Of a stretch of DNA of 64,000 nucleotides, positions 26,818-36,627 are shown piece by piece. Position numbers and translations under genes: made by a program. The stretch is from JAVJSD01 sp040219575. Its GTDB lineage: Bacteria; Planctomycetota; Planctomycetia; Pirellulales; Pirellulaceae. Each line of letters opens with the position of its first letter. Position 1 is the stretch's first letter. Where the stretch lies: positions 1 through 64,000 of the forward strand of contig JAVJSD010000127.1 in the NCBI GenBank assembly GCA_040219575.1, read 5' to 3'. The notes under the pieces were generated by a model, which worked only from the letters and a program-made list of their open reading frames with translations, searched no databases and had not been told where the DNA came from.

Positions 26818-29800
26818 ATGACCACCTCCACCGCCGACCGGAATCTACTGTTCGGCATCCTTGCGATGCAGATGAACTTCATCGACCGAGATCGGTTGAT
26901 CGAAGCGATGCACGCCTGGCTGCTGGAGAAGTCGACGCCGCTTGGGCGGATTCTGCTCGCCCGCGGCGCCCTGAGCGAGGAGACGTTCGGCTTGATCGAC
27001 GCGCTGGTCGAAAAGCACCTCGAAATGCACGGCGGCGATCCCGAGAAGAGTCTCGCCACGGTCAGCAGCATCGGTTCGGTGCGCGACGACCTGAAGAAAT
27101 TGGACGACGACGAGCTGAACGCCACGTTGGCGCACGTCTCCGCCACGCGCTACACGTCGCCCGTGACCGATTCGAACGGGGGCGAGTCGAACGGGGGCGA
27201 GCATCGCAATCACGGACCGCGGGGCCACCGCTACCGCATTGTTCGGCCTTACGCCAAAGGGGGACTGGGGCAGGTCTCCGTCGCCCAGGACGAAGAACTG
27301 CACCGCGAGGTGGCGCTGAAGGAATTGCAGGACCGCCTGGCCGACGATCACGAAAGCCGGACCCGCTTCATCCTCGAGGCGGAGATTACCGGCGGGCTGG
27401 AGCATCCCGGCATCGTGCCGGTGTACGGACTTGGCTGCTACGCCGACGGCCGGCCGTTCTACGCCATGCGGTTCATTCGCGGCGACAGCCTGAAAGAAGC
27501 GGTGGATCGCTTCTATGAGAAGGAGGCGACCGAGGCCGACGAGGGCGAACGGGCCCTGGAACTGCGAAAGCTGTTGGGGCGATTCGTCGATGTCTGCAAC
27601 GCCATTCAATACGCGCACAGCCGAGGCGTGCTGCACCGCGACCTCAAGCCGGGCAACATCATGCTCGGCAAGTACGGAGAAACGTTGGTCGTCGACTGGG
27701 GACTGGCCAAACCGATGGGCCGACGCGATGGGCACGGCCCGGCCGACGAGGCGACGATGCGGCCGGCGTCGGCCGCCGAGTCGAGCGCCACGCAGATGGG
27801 CGCCGCCGTGGGCACCCCCGCCTACATGAGCCCCGAACAGGCCGCGGGCCGCCTCGACGAACTCGGTCCGGCCAGCGACGTCTACAGTCTCGGGGCCACG
27901 CTGTACCACGTGCTCACGGGGCGGCCGCCGTTTCGCGGCGGCCCGATCGCCGATTTGCTCAACCGCGTCGAGCAGGGCCAGTTCGAACCGCCCCGGCAGG
28001 TGAATCGCGGCATTCCGAAAGCGCTCAACTCGATCTGCCTGAAAGCGATGGCGCGGCGGCCCGCCGACCGGTACGCTTCGCCGCAGGAGATGGCCGACGA
28101 CGTGGAGAAGTGGATGGCCGACGAGCCGGTCTCGGCCCTGCCGGAGTCGCTCACCGAGCGCGCCGCCCGCTGGATGCGGCGTCATCGAAGCTGGACGCTG
28201 GCGGCCGGCGCCGCCCTGGTGTTGGTGACGGCCGTCTCGATCGCCGCCACGCTGTTGGTGAATGCGGCCCGCGAGAAGGAAGCCACGTTGCGCCGCCTGA
28301 CGGAGCGACTGCGGACGTTCGATGTGCGGGTGCTCGAAGAGCAACAACGCGATACGCCGTTGTCGGCCGAGGCGCTGGTGGAGCTCGAGCAGCAGCTGGA
28401 CGCCATTCGCCAATTGTCGCCGGAGGATGAAGCCGTCCGCCGCGCGGAGTTGCTGGACCAATTCGCCGACGGTGCGGCGCAGTTGCTACAGCGCAGCCGC
28501 TACGGCGACGACGACGACGTGCGGTTCATGGAGCGGCTGGCCCTGCTGCAAGAGCGGCAGCGCGACATGCCGGAGTTGGCCGACCGCATCGCGCGGCTGC
28601 TCGAAGATCGGCAGGCGCGGCTGGCGGTCTGGGACCCGCTGTTTGAACTCGCCGCCCCTCTCGACGCGGACACGCCCCTGTTCGCTTCCGACCAGGTCGA
28701 AGTCGCCGACGCCCGCCTGCGTCGCCAGCCCGACTCCGGCGCTGAATACGAGACGATTCTCACCACGGCTGCCTGTCCACCCGGCAAGGTCGAGATCCGA
28801 GGCACGTTCGACCAGAGTTGGGTGCTGGCCTCGCACCTCGGCTTGGCGCTGAACGCCTCCGACGGGCATCGCTACGAGTTCCTCGTCGCCGTGCCCGATT
28901 TCCACTATCGCGATCGCTCGCAGCGCGACTTGGCGCGGCTGCCCGCGCTGCAGCAGATCATCAAGAAGCTCGACAACCCGCAGGTGAAGATGCTCGTGCT
29001 GCGTGACGGACAGTTGCTGCGCGAAAGTCCGCTGCTGTTGGAGCCTGGGCGTCTGACGCTCGCGGCCCGGCGCGAAGGAGGCACGCTCAGCTTCACCATC
29101 AACGACGTGCAGACGATCCAGTCGCACGATCCCTACCCGCTGCCGAACAACGTGGGCGGCGTGTTCGGCGTCGTGTGGCCCAGGCCGGTGCAAATCGAGA
29201 GTCTGGCCGCCTACCGCCAGCGCAGCTCCACCACGTCGAGTCCGCTGGAGTTGGGCGACGCGCTGTTCGCCGAACGCAAATACCGCGAGGCGCAGGATGA
29301 ATACCGCAAGCTGGGCGACGAATCGGAGCCGCTGTACAAGATCGCCCTTTGTTACGAGTTCATGCGGGACTTCGACGCCTACACCGAAACGCTCGAGAAG
29401 GTCGCCGTTCGCATTCCGGACGACGAACGAGCGCTCGCCGCCGGCCAGTGGCACTTGCTGGCCAACGTGCGGCTGCTGCAGTCGGAAATCGCCGACAACG
29501 ACTGGGTGGCGGTCGGCGCGCGGATGCGGGAGCTTTCGATCTATCACGACTTTCAGGACGTGGGACGCCTGCTGCCGGCGACCGAGCGCGAGAAGATCCT
29601 GGCCAACATTCGCCGCGACGGACAACGCTTTCGCGTCGTCTTCGAACGCGAGGCGAATCGCTCCGACATTGAAGCGGCCCAACAACTCGACGAGTTCTTC
29701 AACGAGGATGAAACGGAGCGCCGGGCGCTGCGGTGGCGGGTCGCCGACATGCATCGCGTGGAAGGCGACCGCCAAAAGGCGATGGAGATCGTGGCCGACA

Positions 29801-30933
29801 TGATCGACGACAAGCCGGGCGTCGAGGTTCCCGTCCGCGAGCGAATCGCGCTCGTGGCGGACCTGGCCTGGATGTTGCGGTTGGAAGGCCGCAGCGACGA
29901 CGCGCTGCGCGAAATCGAGCGGTGGCTGGTCGTCGAGGGAGGCGACGCGAACGGACCACCCGAATACAACGAGGAGTATCTTCCGTTGCTCCTCGAACGG
30001 GCTCGGATGCGAATCGTCGCCAACCAACTCGACGAAGCGGAGAACGATCTCGAGGTGTTCTTCGATCGCGTACCGGTGGAGCGACAACCCTATTCGGAGT
30101 TCGCCAACGCCTGCCTGTTGAAAGGGATGGTGGAGGAGCGGCGGGTCGACCCGGAAGACCCGCAGCGGCCGCTGCGCAAGGCCCGGGAGCAGTGGCTCAA
30201 AGGGGCTCGCCGCTACTGGCACGCCGGCTACCTGTCGCCTCGCGACATCGCCGGCGCCCGCGGCGTCGAGTCGATTCACGTCGGCGATGCGCTGGGGGCG
30301 GAGAGCATCATCGCCTCCTGGACCCAGGAGATCACCAACGACGAGGCCGTGATGTTGATGCACAACTTCGTGGCGGGCTCGGGCACCGGCGACACCGCCG
30401 TCAAACGGATGCTGCCGATCGTTCTTCCGCCGGAGTTTTTGCGCGCGATCGTCTTGCGGTTGGGCCAGGAGCCGCGCGTCCGCGAGTATCAACGCCGCTC
30501 GATCCTGAACCAGCTCACGCTCCGCGAAACCTGTCTCGACGGGATGACCGGCATCCTGTATGTGGCGGTCAACCTGTCGGCCTTCGACGGCAAACCCTAT
30601 TCCAAGGAACTCGACGCCTGGATGTTCGCCCAGGCGCGAAATATCGTTGAGTCGTTCGAACGAGGAGATATCAAGCCGGCCGACATGCGGACGATTCTTG
30701 AGCTTTGGCGGGGAAACTACACCCGCCGCGGCTGGGAGAACCTGCGCGACGAGATCGACGCCGATTTGGCCGCTTCGATGGCCCAGGTGTTCGGCCGGAT
30801 GCACGTGCGACACAAAAAACCGGAAATCGCGGAGCAATTCTTTCGTTACGTGCTGGAGCATCAACCCTCCAGTTCGCCGTTGCACGGCGACGCCAAACTT
30901 CAACTCGAGGAGCTGAAGTCATCGGCGGGGTAA
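26818..30933 (+). CDS. Large Ser/Thr protein kinase with membrane segment and C-terminal repeat region
   Basis: The product has 1371 residues. N-terminal 1-130: planctomycete kinase lead (NFIDRDRLIEAMHAW, LGRILLARGALS). Kinase domain near 137-435: glycine loop AKGGLGQV, Lys in REVALKEL, catalytic HRDLKPGNIM near 272, DWGLAK near 292 (Trp in place of the usual Phe in DFG), MSPEQ near 338. A single membrane helix near 459-484 (AAGAALVLVTAVSIAATLLV). The long C-terminal part, probably outside the cytoplasm, contains helical Glu/Arg-rich stretches and a beta-rich region near 620-800 resembling LamG or concanavalin folds. DWG instead of DFG is common in these kinases and should not abolish activity. 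Together with the cyclase it suggests a linked signalling unit. Confidence 0.85.
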   Translation: MTTSTADRNLLFGILAMQMNFIDRDRLIEAMHAWLLEKSTPLGRILLARGALSEETFGLIDALVEKHLEMHGGDPEKSLATVSSIGSVRDDLKKLDDDELNATLAHVSATRYTSPVTDSNGGESNGGEHRNHGPRGHRYRIVRPYAKGGLGQVSVAQDEELHREVALKELQDRLADDHESRTRFILEAEITGGLEHPGIVPVYGLGCYADGRPFYAMRFIRGDSLKEAVDRFYEKEATEADEGERALELRKLLGRFVDVCNAIQYAHSRGVLHRDLKPGNIMLGKYGETLVVDWGLAKPMGRRDGHGPADEATMRPASAAESSATQMGAAVGTPAYMSPEQAAGRLDELGPASDVYSLGATLYHVLTGRPPFRGGPIADLLNRVEQGQFEPPRQVNRGIPKALNSICLKAMARRPADRYASPQEMADDVEKWMADEPVSALPESLTERAARWMRRHRSWTLAAGAALVLVTAVSIAATLLVNAAREKEATLRRLTERLRTFDVRVLEEQQRDTPLSAEALVELEQQLDAIRQLSPEDEAVRRAELLDQFADGAAQLLQRSRYGDDDDVRFMERLALLQERQRDMPELADRIARLLEDRQARLAVWDPLFELAAPLDADTPLFASDQVEVADARLRRQPDSGAEYETILTTAACPPGKVEIRGTFDQSWVLASHLGLALNASDGHRYEFLVAVPDFHYRDRSQRDLARLPALQQIIKKLDNPQVKMLVLRDGQLLRESPLLLEPGRLTLAARREGGTLSFTINDVQTIQSHDPYPLPNNVGGVFGVVWPRPVQIESLAAYRQRSSTTSSPLELGDALFAERKYREAQDEYRKLGDESEPLYKIALCYEFMRDFDAYTETLEKVAVRIPDDERALAAGQWHLLANVRLLQSEIADNDWVAVGARMRELSIYHDFQDVGRLLPATEREKILANIRRDGQRFRVVFEREANRSDIEAAQQLDEFFNEDETERRALRWRVADMHRVEGDRQKAMEIVADMIDDKPGVEVPVRERIALVADLAWMLRLEGRSDDALREIERWLVVEGGDANGPPEYNEEYLPLLLERARMRIVANQLDEAENDLEVFFDRVPVERQPYSEFANACLLKGMVEERRVDPEDPQRPLRKAREQWLKGARRYWHAGYLSPRDIAGARGVESIHVGDALGAESIIASWTQEITNDEAVMLMHNFVAGSGTGDTAVKRMLPIVLPPEFLRAIVLRLGQEPRVREYQRRSILNQLTLRETCLDGMTGILYVAVNLSAFDGKPYSKELDAWMFAQARNIVESFERGDIKPADMRTILELWRGNYTRRGWENLRDEIDADLAASMAQVFGRMHVRHKKPEIAEQFFRYVLEHQPSSSPLHGDAKLQLEELKSSAG

Positions 30934-31031
30934 TCGTCGGGATTGGTTGATCGCCGCGTTGGGGGGAACTAGATTTGCAGAACTTCGCGGCGCCGACGTC
31001 AAGGCGACGCGCAATCCATTGGAGCCACTTT

Positions 31032-32786
31032 ATGCCAATCCGTTTGAGCCGCTTCCTTTTGGCGATCGCCACGATTCTTGCGAGCAGCACGGTCTGCGCC
31101 GCGGCGCAGCCGTTGGAGCGCCTGTTGCCCGACACCACGAGGGCTTCATTCTCCATCTCCAACGCCCAGCACCTGGAAGACGGCTGGTCGCGGACGCGGC
31201 TATCGCAACTCGTCGACGTGCCGGCGATGAAGCCGTTTCTGGACGATGCGGAGGCGCGCTTTCGGAGGGCGCTGGGAGGGCTTGACGACTTGGCCGACAT
31301 CGACGCCGACGACCTGCGGGCCGCGGCCTCCGGGGAGATTCGTCTGGCGACCGTCGAGTCGGCCGCCGGCTCGGCCGAAGTCGCCGCCCTGGTCGACGTG
31401 ACGGGAAAGTCCGACGCGGTGGCGGAGTTGGCGGCGAAGATCGACGCCGGCCTGTCGGATCGCGGCGCAACGCATGCGACCGAGACGATCGCCGGCGCAA
31501 CGCTGCACACCTACACCTGGACTGCCGAGGGAAGCACGCGTCGAACCTCCTACTTCGTCAAGAATGAAGTCCTATGCGTCGCCAGCGATGGGGCGCTCGC
31601 CAAAACGGTGTTGGCGCGGTTCGACGGCGCGGCGGGCAAAGGGCTGGCCGATGTGCCGGCCTACCGCGACGTGATCGACCGCTGTCTGGCCGCCGAGGGA
31701 GACGCTTCGCCGCAGGTCCAATGGTTCGTGCAGCCCCTCGAGCTGCAGCGTCTACTCACCGAGGACGATCAGGAGTTCGAGAGAAAACACGGACTCGACG
31801 GCGTCAAGGCCGTGGGGGGAACCGTCCGCTTCGGCGTGGGCCAGTTCGACGCCGTGGCCCGGCTCGCCGTCTACGCCCCTCCTCCGCGGACCAGGGCGCT
31901 CCGTCTGCTGAGCCTGAAGGACGACAAGCCGCTCGAGCCGCAGTCGTGGCTGATCGAAGACATCGACTCGTACGCAACCGCCAACCTCGAATTCACGAAT
32001 GTGCTCGACGACATCGGTCCGCTGTTCGACGACCTCGCCGCCGACGGCATCGACGGAACCTTTGAAGACATTCTCGGCGATCTCAAGGACGAGGAGGTCG
32101 GCCCGGGAGTCGACATCCGCAAGGAGTTGATGCCGATTCTCGGTCCCCGCATCACGATCGTCTCCGACCACCTCGCGGGAGCGCGTTCCGACGGCGGGGT
32201 TTCGCTGATCGCGATCGAGACCAGCAATGAGGCCAAAGCCGCGGACGTCGTGAAACGCCTGATGCGCGATGATCCGCAAGTGACGCGGATCACCCTGCCC
32301 GGCTATCCGTTCGACCTGTGGCAGGTGGCCGACGATCCCGACGCCACGATGCCCAACATGGGGATCGTCGTCGCCAACGGTCATGTGCTGGCGGCCAGCC
32401 ACGCCGATTTGATTCGCAAGATTCTGCTCGCGCCGGCCGACGCCCCGAAGCTCGCCGCCGCCGCCGACTACAAGCAGGCCGCCGCCGAGCGTGATTCGCT
32501 GGGCGGCGCGCCCCTGGCGGTGTGGATGTTCTCCCGCACGCGGCGCGATTACCGCACGACCTACGAAATGGTGCGGGCAGGGAAGCTCGACGAAATGGAG
32601 TCGATGTACGCCGACGGATTGCGGCGGCTGTTCGGCCACGATGAGGAGCGCCTCGCCGGGATGCCGCGACTCGATTTCACGTTGCTGCCCGCGTTTTCCG
32701 TGGTCGAGCCGTTCCTCAAACCCGTCGGAGCGCTGGTCTACAATCAACCAACCGGCTGGATGGTGGTCGCGTTCGTGGGAAAATGA
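31032..32786 (+). CDS. Exported protein of unknown function
   Basis: A 584-residue protein with a signal peptide (LSRFLLAIATILASSTVCAAA). The mature part alternates alpha and beta with no family I recognise; planctomycetes have many such proteins containing PTSYxV-like and QLVDVPAMKPFLDD blocks. It appears to consist of two related halves (VASDGALAKTVLARFDG near 185-200 and VANGHVLAASHADLIRKIL near 450-470), suggesting internal duplication. GGAG lies 9 nt before the ATG. It follows the kinase by 98 bp on the same strand and may be in its operon. Confidence 0.7.
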   Translation: MPIRLSRFLLAIATILASSTVCAAAQPLERLLPDTTRASFSISNAQHLEDGWSRTRLSQLVDVPAMKPFLDDAEARFRRALGGLDDLADIDADDLRAAASGEIRLATVESAAGSAEVAALVDVTGKSDAVAELAAKIDAGLSDRGATHATETIAGATLHTYTWTAEGSTRRTSYFVKNEVLCVASDGALAKTVLARFDGAAGKGLADVPAYRDVIDRCLAAEGDASPQVQWFVQPLELQRLLTEDDQEFERKHGLDGVKAVGGTVRFGVGQFDAVARLAVYAPPPRTRALRLLSLKDDKPLEPQSWLIEDIDSYATANLEFTNVLDDIGPLFDDLAADGIDGTFEDILGDLKDEEVGPGVDIRKELMPILGPRITIVSDHLAGARSDGGVSLIAIETSNEAKAADVVKRLMRDDPQVTRITLPGYPFDLWQVADDPDATMPNMGIVVANGHVLAASHADLIRKILLAPADAPKLAAAADYKQAAAERDSLGGAPLAVWMFSRTRRDYRTTYEMVRAGKLDEMESMYADGLRRLFGHDEERLAGMPRLDFTLLPAFSVVEPFLKPVGALVYNQPTGWMVVAFVGK

Positions 32787-32903
32787 GCGCCGGCGCAACG
32801 ATCGGGCGTCTCGCGGGCCGATGTGGAATTAGACGCCCGCCGCTCTCAAGTTCAAACCGCGTTTGCTCGTCGAACCGCCCCTCCCATCTCGAGTACCGAC
32901 TTC

Positions 32904-34769
32904 ATGAAGATACGCGTTTTGGCTGTATGCCTCTTTTTGACCATGCCTTTCGCCGCCGTGCTGTCGGCGGAGGATGCGGATTCGTCGTCGCTCGCCGAAC
33001 AGGCCCGCGAAGCCGCATCGAGCTATACGCCCGCCACGCCGGCCAGGCTTCAACAGGCTCGGCAGCAAGCTCGCAAGAGCCTTGCCGCCTTGTCGTCGCG
33101 GTTGGCTCGCGAGGGCGAAAACGGCGCCGCCTGGCGGCGTTACGCCTTGCTCGACCGCCTGGAAGCGCAGCTCGCGGGCGACTCGCCGGAAGTGCAGGTC
33201 TTCCGCGATGTGATCGACCGGCTCTCACGCAGCCACGCGGGACTGGAATCACCGCTGTACCGCGGCCTGCGCACGGATTTGCTGCGCTACGCCGGCGCGT
33301 TGGAATCGATTGCCGATTCCGCGGAGCAGGAGTATCAAACCCGAATGACCGAGTTGGCGGAGTTGCTCACGGCGGCCGAAACCGACGCCGACCACGAGCA
33401 GCGACGCCGCATCGGCGAGCAACTCGCCTGGTTGGAGGATCACCAGCAGGCGTCGCACGTGGTCGCCGCCGTTCGTCGGCGCTACGGCCGCCCCAATTTC
33501 CTGCTGACGGTATCACAGCGCGTGTTGGACGGATTCTCCGAACCTTTTTCCAGCGACGAACCGTTTCAAGAAACGATTCTCAACACGCCGACATTCGGCC
33601 AAGGGCTGATCAAAGGCGTGGTGCGGATGAAGTTCGCCCCCAGCGACGAGGGCGCGGCCATCGACATTCATCTGCAGGCCGAGGGCGACGCCGACACGGT
33701 TTCGGTCAAGGGGCCGGTTCGCGTCTACAGCACGGGGCGCCTCAACCTCACGGGCCGCAAGCGGATCTTGTTCACCCCGGAGGGACTCGACGTCTCGCGC
33801 AGCACGGCCGTCGCCAACAACGAGGGGCGGCCGACCGGCGTCGCCACCACGCTCCGCGGTCTGGCGCATCGCATCGTGTGCCGCATCGCCTGGCGTCAGA
33901 TCAGCAAGAGCACGGGAGAAGCGGAAGCGGAGGCCAACATGAAGGCCGAACGCCGTATCCGTGAAAAGTTCGACGCCGAAGCGGCGAAGGAACTGGACGA
34001 ACTGTCGGCGCTGTACCTGGAAAACGTCCGCCTGCCGCTCCTGCGGCGACGCCAATTCCCGGCCCGCATCGAAGTGCGAACGACCGCCGAGCGCATGCTG
34101 CTCGAACTGTCGCAGGCCGACCGCGATCAACTGGCCGCCCCGCTGCCCCCGCCCGCGTTGACGGGCGCAAGCGACTTCGCCGTGCGGCTTCACGAATCGA
34201 CGGTCAACAACCTGGCGGTCAAGTTGCTGGGCGGTGAGACCCTCAGCGTGAACGAATTGCTCGCCGAAATCGACGACCTTCTCGGCGAACAGACGGAAAC
34301 GGATTCGCCCTCGACCGATCAAGACGAGGAAATCGAAATCACCTTCGACCAACACGCGCCGATCACGCTGCGTCTGGACGACTCCGTCGTTTCGCTCACC
34401 ATTCGCGGCACGCGGTACGTCGCCAACCGGCGCCCCTACCCGGCCATGAACATCACTATTCGGTACAAAGTGGAGATGACGCCCCAGGGCGCCCGCGCGA
34501 CGCTCGTCGAAGACCCGGAGATCCTCCCGCCGCGACTGGCGGCCGAAAAGGGCCGGCTGTCGCTGACCGAACTCGCGGTGCGGCGGATTCTGAAGAATCG
34601 CCTGGAGCGCGACCTCGATCGCGAGATGAACGCCTCCGGCTTCGAGATTCCCAGCGACGCCTTTGACCTGGGCGAATTGCCCATCGAGCAACTGGCGGCC
34701 GACGACGGCTGGATCGTCTTCTCCGCCCGTGTCGCCCCCAAACCGCAAGCTGACGACGCCGCGCAGTAG
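32904..34769 (+). CDS. Exported protein of unknown function
   Basis: A 621-residue protein with a signal peptide (MKIRVLAVCLFLTMPFAAVLS). The first 180 residues of the mature protein are helical and Arg/Glu-rich, perhaps coiled-coil; the rest is beta-rich with no recognised domain. I place the start at 32904 because the signal peptide begins there. It is the fourth same-strand gene of the cyclase-kinase cluster. Its TAG stop (34767-34769) abuts the TAA stop of the convergent next gene with no base between. Confidence 0.7.
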   Translation: MKIRVLAVCLFLTMPFAAVLSAEDADSSSLAEQAREAASSYTPATPARLQQARQQARKSLAALSSRLAREGENGAAWRRYALLDRLEAQLAGDSPEVQVFRDVIDRLSRSHAGLESPLYRGLRTDLLRYAGALESIADSAEQEYQTRMTELAELLTAAETDADHEQRRRIGEQLAWLEDHQQASHVVAAVRRRYGRPNFLLTVSQRVLDGFSEPFSSDEPFQETILNTPTFGQGLIKGVVRMKFAPSDEGAAIDIHLQAEGDADTVSVKGPVRVYSTGRLNLTGRKRILFTPEGLDVSRSTAVANNEGRPTGVATTLRGLAHRIVCRIAWRQISKSTGEAEAEANMKAERRIREKFDAEAAKELDELSALYLENVRLPLLRRRQFPARIEVRTTAERMLLELSQADRDQLAAPLPPPALTGASDFAVRLHESTVNNLAVKLLGGETLSVNELLAEIDDLLGEQTETDSPSTDQDEEIEITFDQHAPITLRLDDSVVSLTIRGTRYVANRRPYPAMNITIRYKVEMTPQGARATLVEDPEILPPRLAAEKGRLSLTELAVRRILKNRLERDLDREMNASGFEIPSDAFDLGELPIEQLAADDGWIVFSARVAPKPQADDAAQ

Positions 34770-35453
34770 TTACGGGCGACTCCATGGCCGCAGAATGGAA
34801 CCCGGCTTGCGGCGCGGCTCCGACTGGTCGGGAACGTTGATCTGCACCTCGAAGTTGGGGACTTCGTCGAGCGCCTCGCCGGCGGAAGTCGGCGGAACGA
34901 GCGCGGGCGCGACGCCCAAACCGATCGGCTCCGCTTCACTTCCCATTTCGATCACGACGCCGCCGCCCTCCGCGTTGTCTTTCACCGATTCGAGCACGCG
35001 GCGCGGCGGACCGACATAGGCCCGCTGCGGCGCGGACGGCGATTCGATCGAGGGCCCGGCCAGCGAAGGGCCGCGATCGGTTGATTCGGCGTCGCGCTCC
35101 TGCGCGGCCTGTCGCAGGCGACGCATGGCGGTCAGCGAACGGGCCCAAAACCGGGCGCCCAACCGGGGCGAGTCCTCCGTCGCCGTCTCGGATGCGGGGG
35201 CTTCCCCCGCGACCTCCACCGTCTGCTCGCCGCGTTCCAGGAGGTCGCCGCGCCGCAGCAGCGGCCGATGCGCGGAACGCAGCCGACCCAAGCGGGGAAA
35301 CAGCCTTCCCGGCGTCGCGCCGCTCTCGGCGGCCGCGGGGGACTCTTCCACGCCGAAACCGCCGCCCGCATATTGAGCCCAAGCGGGCCCCGCGAGCGCC
35401 GCGCCGAGTAACAGCGCAAACATTCGGGATAATCGCGATTGGGAGACGTTCAT
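34770..35453 (-). CDS. Exported low-complexity protein of unknown function
   Basis: A 227-residue protein with a signal peptide (MFALLLGAALAGPAWA). The mature part is Arg/Pro/Ala/Glu-rich and looks largely unstructured, with a short hydrophobic EGGGVVIEMGSEAEPIGLG near 165-185. No family is recognised. The stop abuts that of the convergent gene. Confidence 0.55.
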   Translation of the reverse strand: MNVSQSRLSRMFALLLGAALAGPAWAQYAGGGFGVEESPAAAESGATPGRLFPRLGRLRSAHRPLLRRGDLLERGEQTVEVAGEAPASETATEDSPRLGARFWARSLTAMRRLRQAAQERDAESTDRGPSLAGPSIESPSAPQRAYVGPPRRVLESVKDNAEGGGVVIEMGSEAEPIGLGVAPALVPPTSAGEALDEVPNFEVQINVPDQSEPRRKPGSILRPWSRP

Positions 35454-36060
35454 GGCTTGCGACCTTGGTTGGGACGGCGGAAGTCGGCTCAGGCGTTGTT
35501 GCGCAAAAGGGGGTTGTCGATTCTTGTATCGTCACGCCGCGACTCCCGCTTCATCAGCAGTGCGGCTGCTCCCGATCGTTCCGGCTCGGCGCTTTTGCAA
35601 GGCGGTACGATGGACGGTAGTCGGGGCGTTTCAATGACAAGGCTGTAAGACGGACATCCTGGTAAGTCGTTCTCAGGACGTTCTTCAAACGACGGGCGAG
35701 TGCTGTGTAGCAGAAGTCGCGAGACTTCTGGAAGTTCAATCTCGACAACGATTTCACACTTTCACGAGCTCGGCCGTCCGAAAACAAGCCCAGGCGATGC
35801 ACGAGGAAATCCGTCCCACCGAGGCAGCGCCCCCAACATCGGGCGTTTGTCGGCTTGGGAGGATCCGCCGCGGCGGTTAGAATCGGACTAGTGCAGCGTG
35901 ATAGCTAAGAATGGGGGTAGCAGAAGTCGTGAGACGTCGTGAGACTTCTGGAAGTTGAGGCGTCGTCACGAACTGCTGAACTCTCACGAGTTCAGCTACT
36001 CTAGGATCAAGCCGTCGCAATACACTTTTCCGCCGCTGACTTCTCCGAGTTCTTCTCCGC
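35454..36060. other. Intergenic region rich in GTAGC-family repeats
   Basis: No gene is supported. It holds two GTAGCRGAAGTCG-family units: a degenerate one beginning at 35707 and a well-formed one at 35917-35999. Both lie upstream of the RicT-like gene. Confidence 0.6.
35917..35999. repeat. GTAGC-family inverted pair, spacer 47 bp
   Basis: The arms 35917-35934 and 35982-35999 match as reverse complements in 16 of 18 positions (GTAGC[A/T]GAA[G/C]TCGTGAGA). The left part contains a local duplication (GTCGTGAGAC twice), which looks like slippage. A degenerate copy starts at 35707, with its right arm truncated near 35774. Confidence 0.8.
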
Positions 36061-36627
36061 ATGAACCATTACCTCGTTCGCATTGGGCAATTCGGCCATG
36101 TCGGTCGGTTCCGCGCCGCCGGTGCGGAAGCGTTCGCACGCCGCATGCGCGTTGTCTGTCGAACCGATCGCGGGCTGGAAATCGGCGAGGTGCTCTCTGC
36201 CAGCGGCGTCGCCTCCGACGGTCCGCGGGGCCAACAGGTCGACGGCGCGCTGCTGCGGCGGATGACCACCGAGGACGAACTGCTCGCCGACCGGCTGCAG
36301 CGCAACAAGGACGAGGCGTATTCCCATTGCGTCAGCCTGCTTCGCGAGCGACAGCTCGACGCCGTATTGATGGACGTCGAGCCCCTGTTCGACGGCAGTT
36401 CGCTCTACTTCTACTTCCTGGGCGGTGTGTCGGCGGAGGTCGAGGCGATCACCGAACAACTTGCCGCCGCCTATGAGGCGAAGGCGGGGTTGCGGCGGTT
36501 CGCCGATACGCTCGTCACCGGCTGCGGGCCCGACTGCGGCACGGAAGCGGCCGCCGGCGGCTGCGGAACCGGAGGCTGCGCCGGCTGCTCGATCGCCGGG
36601 GCGTGCAGCACCACGCCGCAGGCCTGA
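36061..36627 (+). CDS. RicT/PSP1-domain protein with Cys-rich tail
   Basis: The product has 188 residues. The PSP1 core is present: YLVRIGQFGHVGRF, GLEIGEVLSASG, RMTTEDELLADRLQRNKDEA, AVLMDVEPLFDGSSLYFYFLG and AYEAKAGLRRF. In Bacillus the RicT (YaaT) protein binds RicA and RicF, has a Fe-S cluster and supports RNase Y. This copy ends soon after the core: it lacks the usual GRLxCCL block and instead has six cysteines in a Gly-rich tail (GCGPDCG, GGCGTGGCAGC, AGAC). The tail could still bind a Fe-S cluster, which is inference. No RicA or RicF is nearby. The start ATG lacks a strong ribosome site. Confidence 0.75.
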   Translation: MNHYLVRIGQFGHVGRFRAAGAEAFARRMRVVCRTDRGLEIGEVLSASGVASDGPRGQQVDGALLRRMTTEDELLADRLQRNKDEAYSHCVSLLRERQLDAVLMDVEPLFDGSSLYFYFLGGVSAEVEAITEQLAAAYEAKAGLRRFADTLVTGCGPDCGTEAAAGGCGTGGCAGCSIAGACSTTPQA

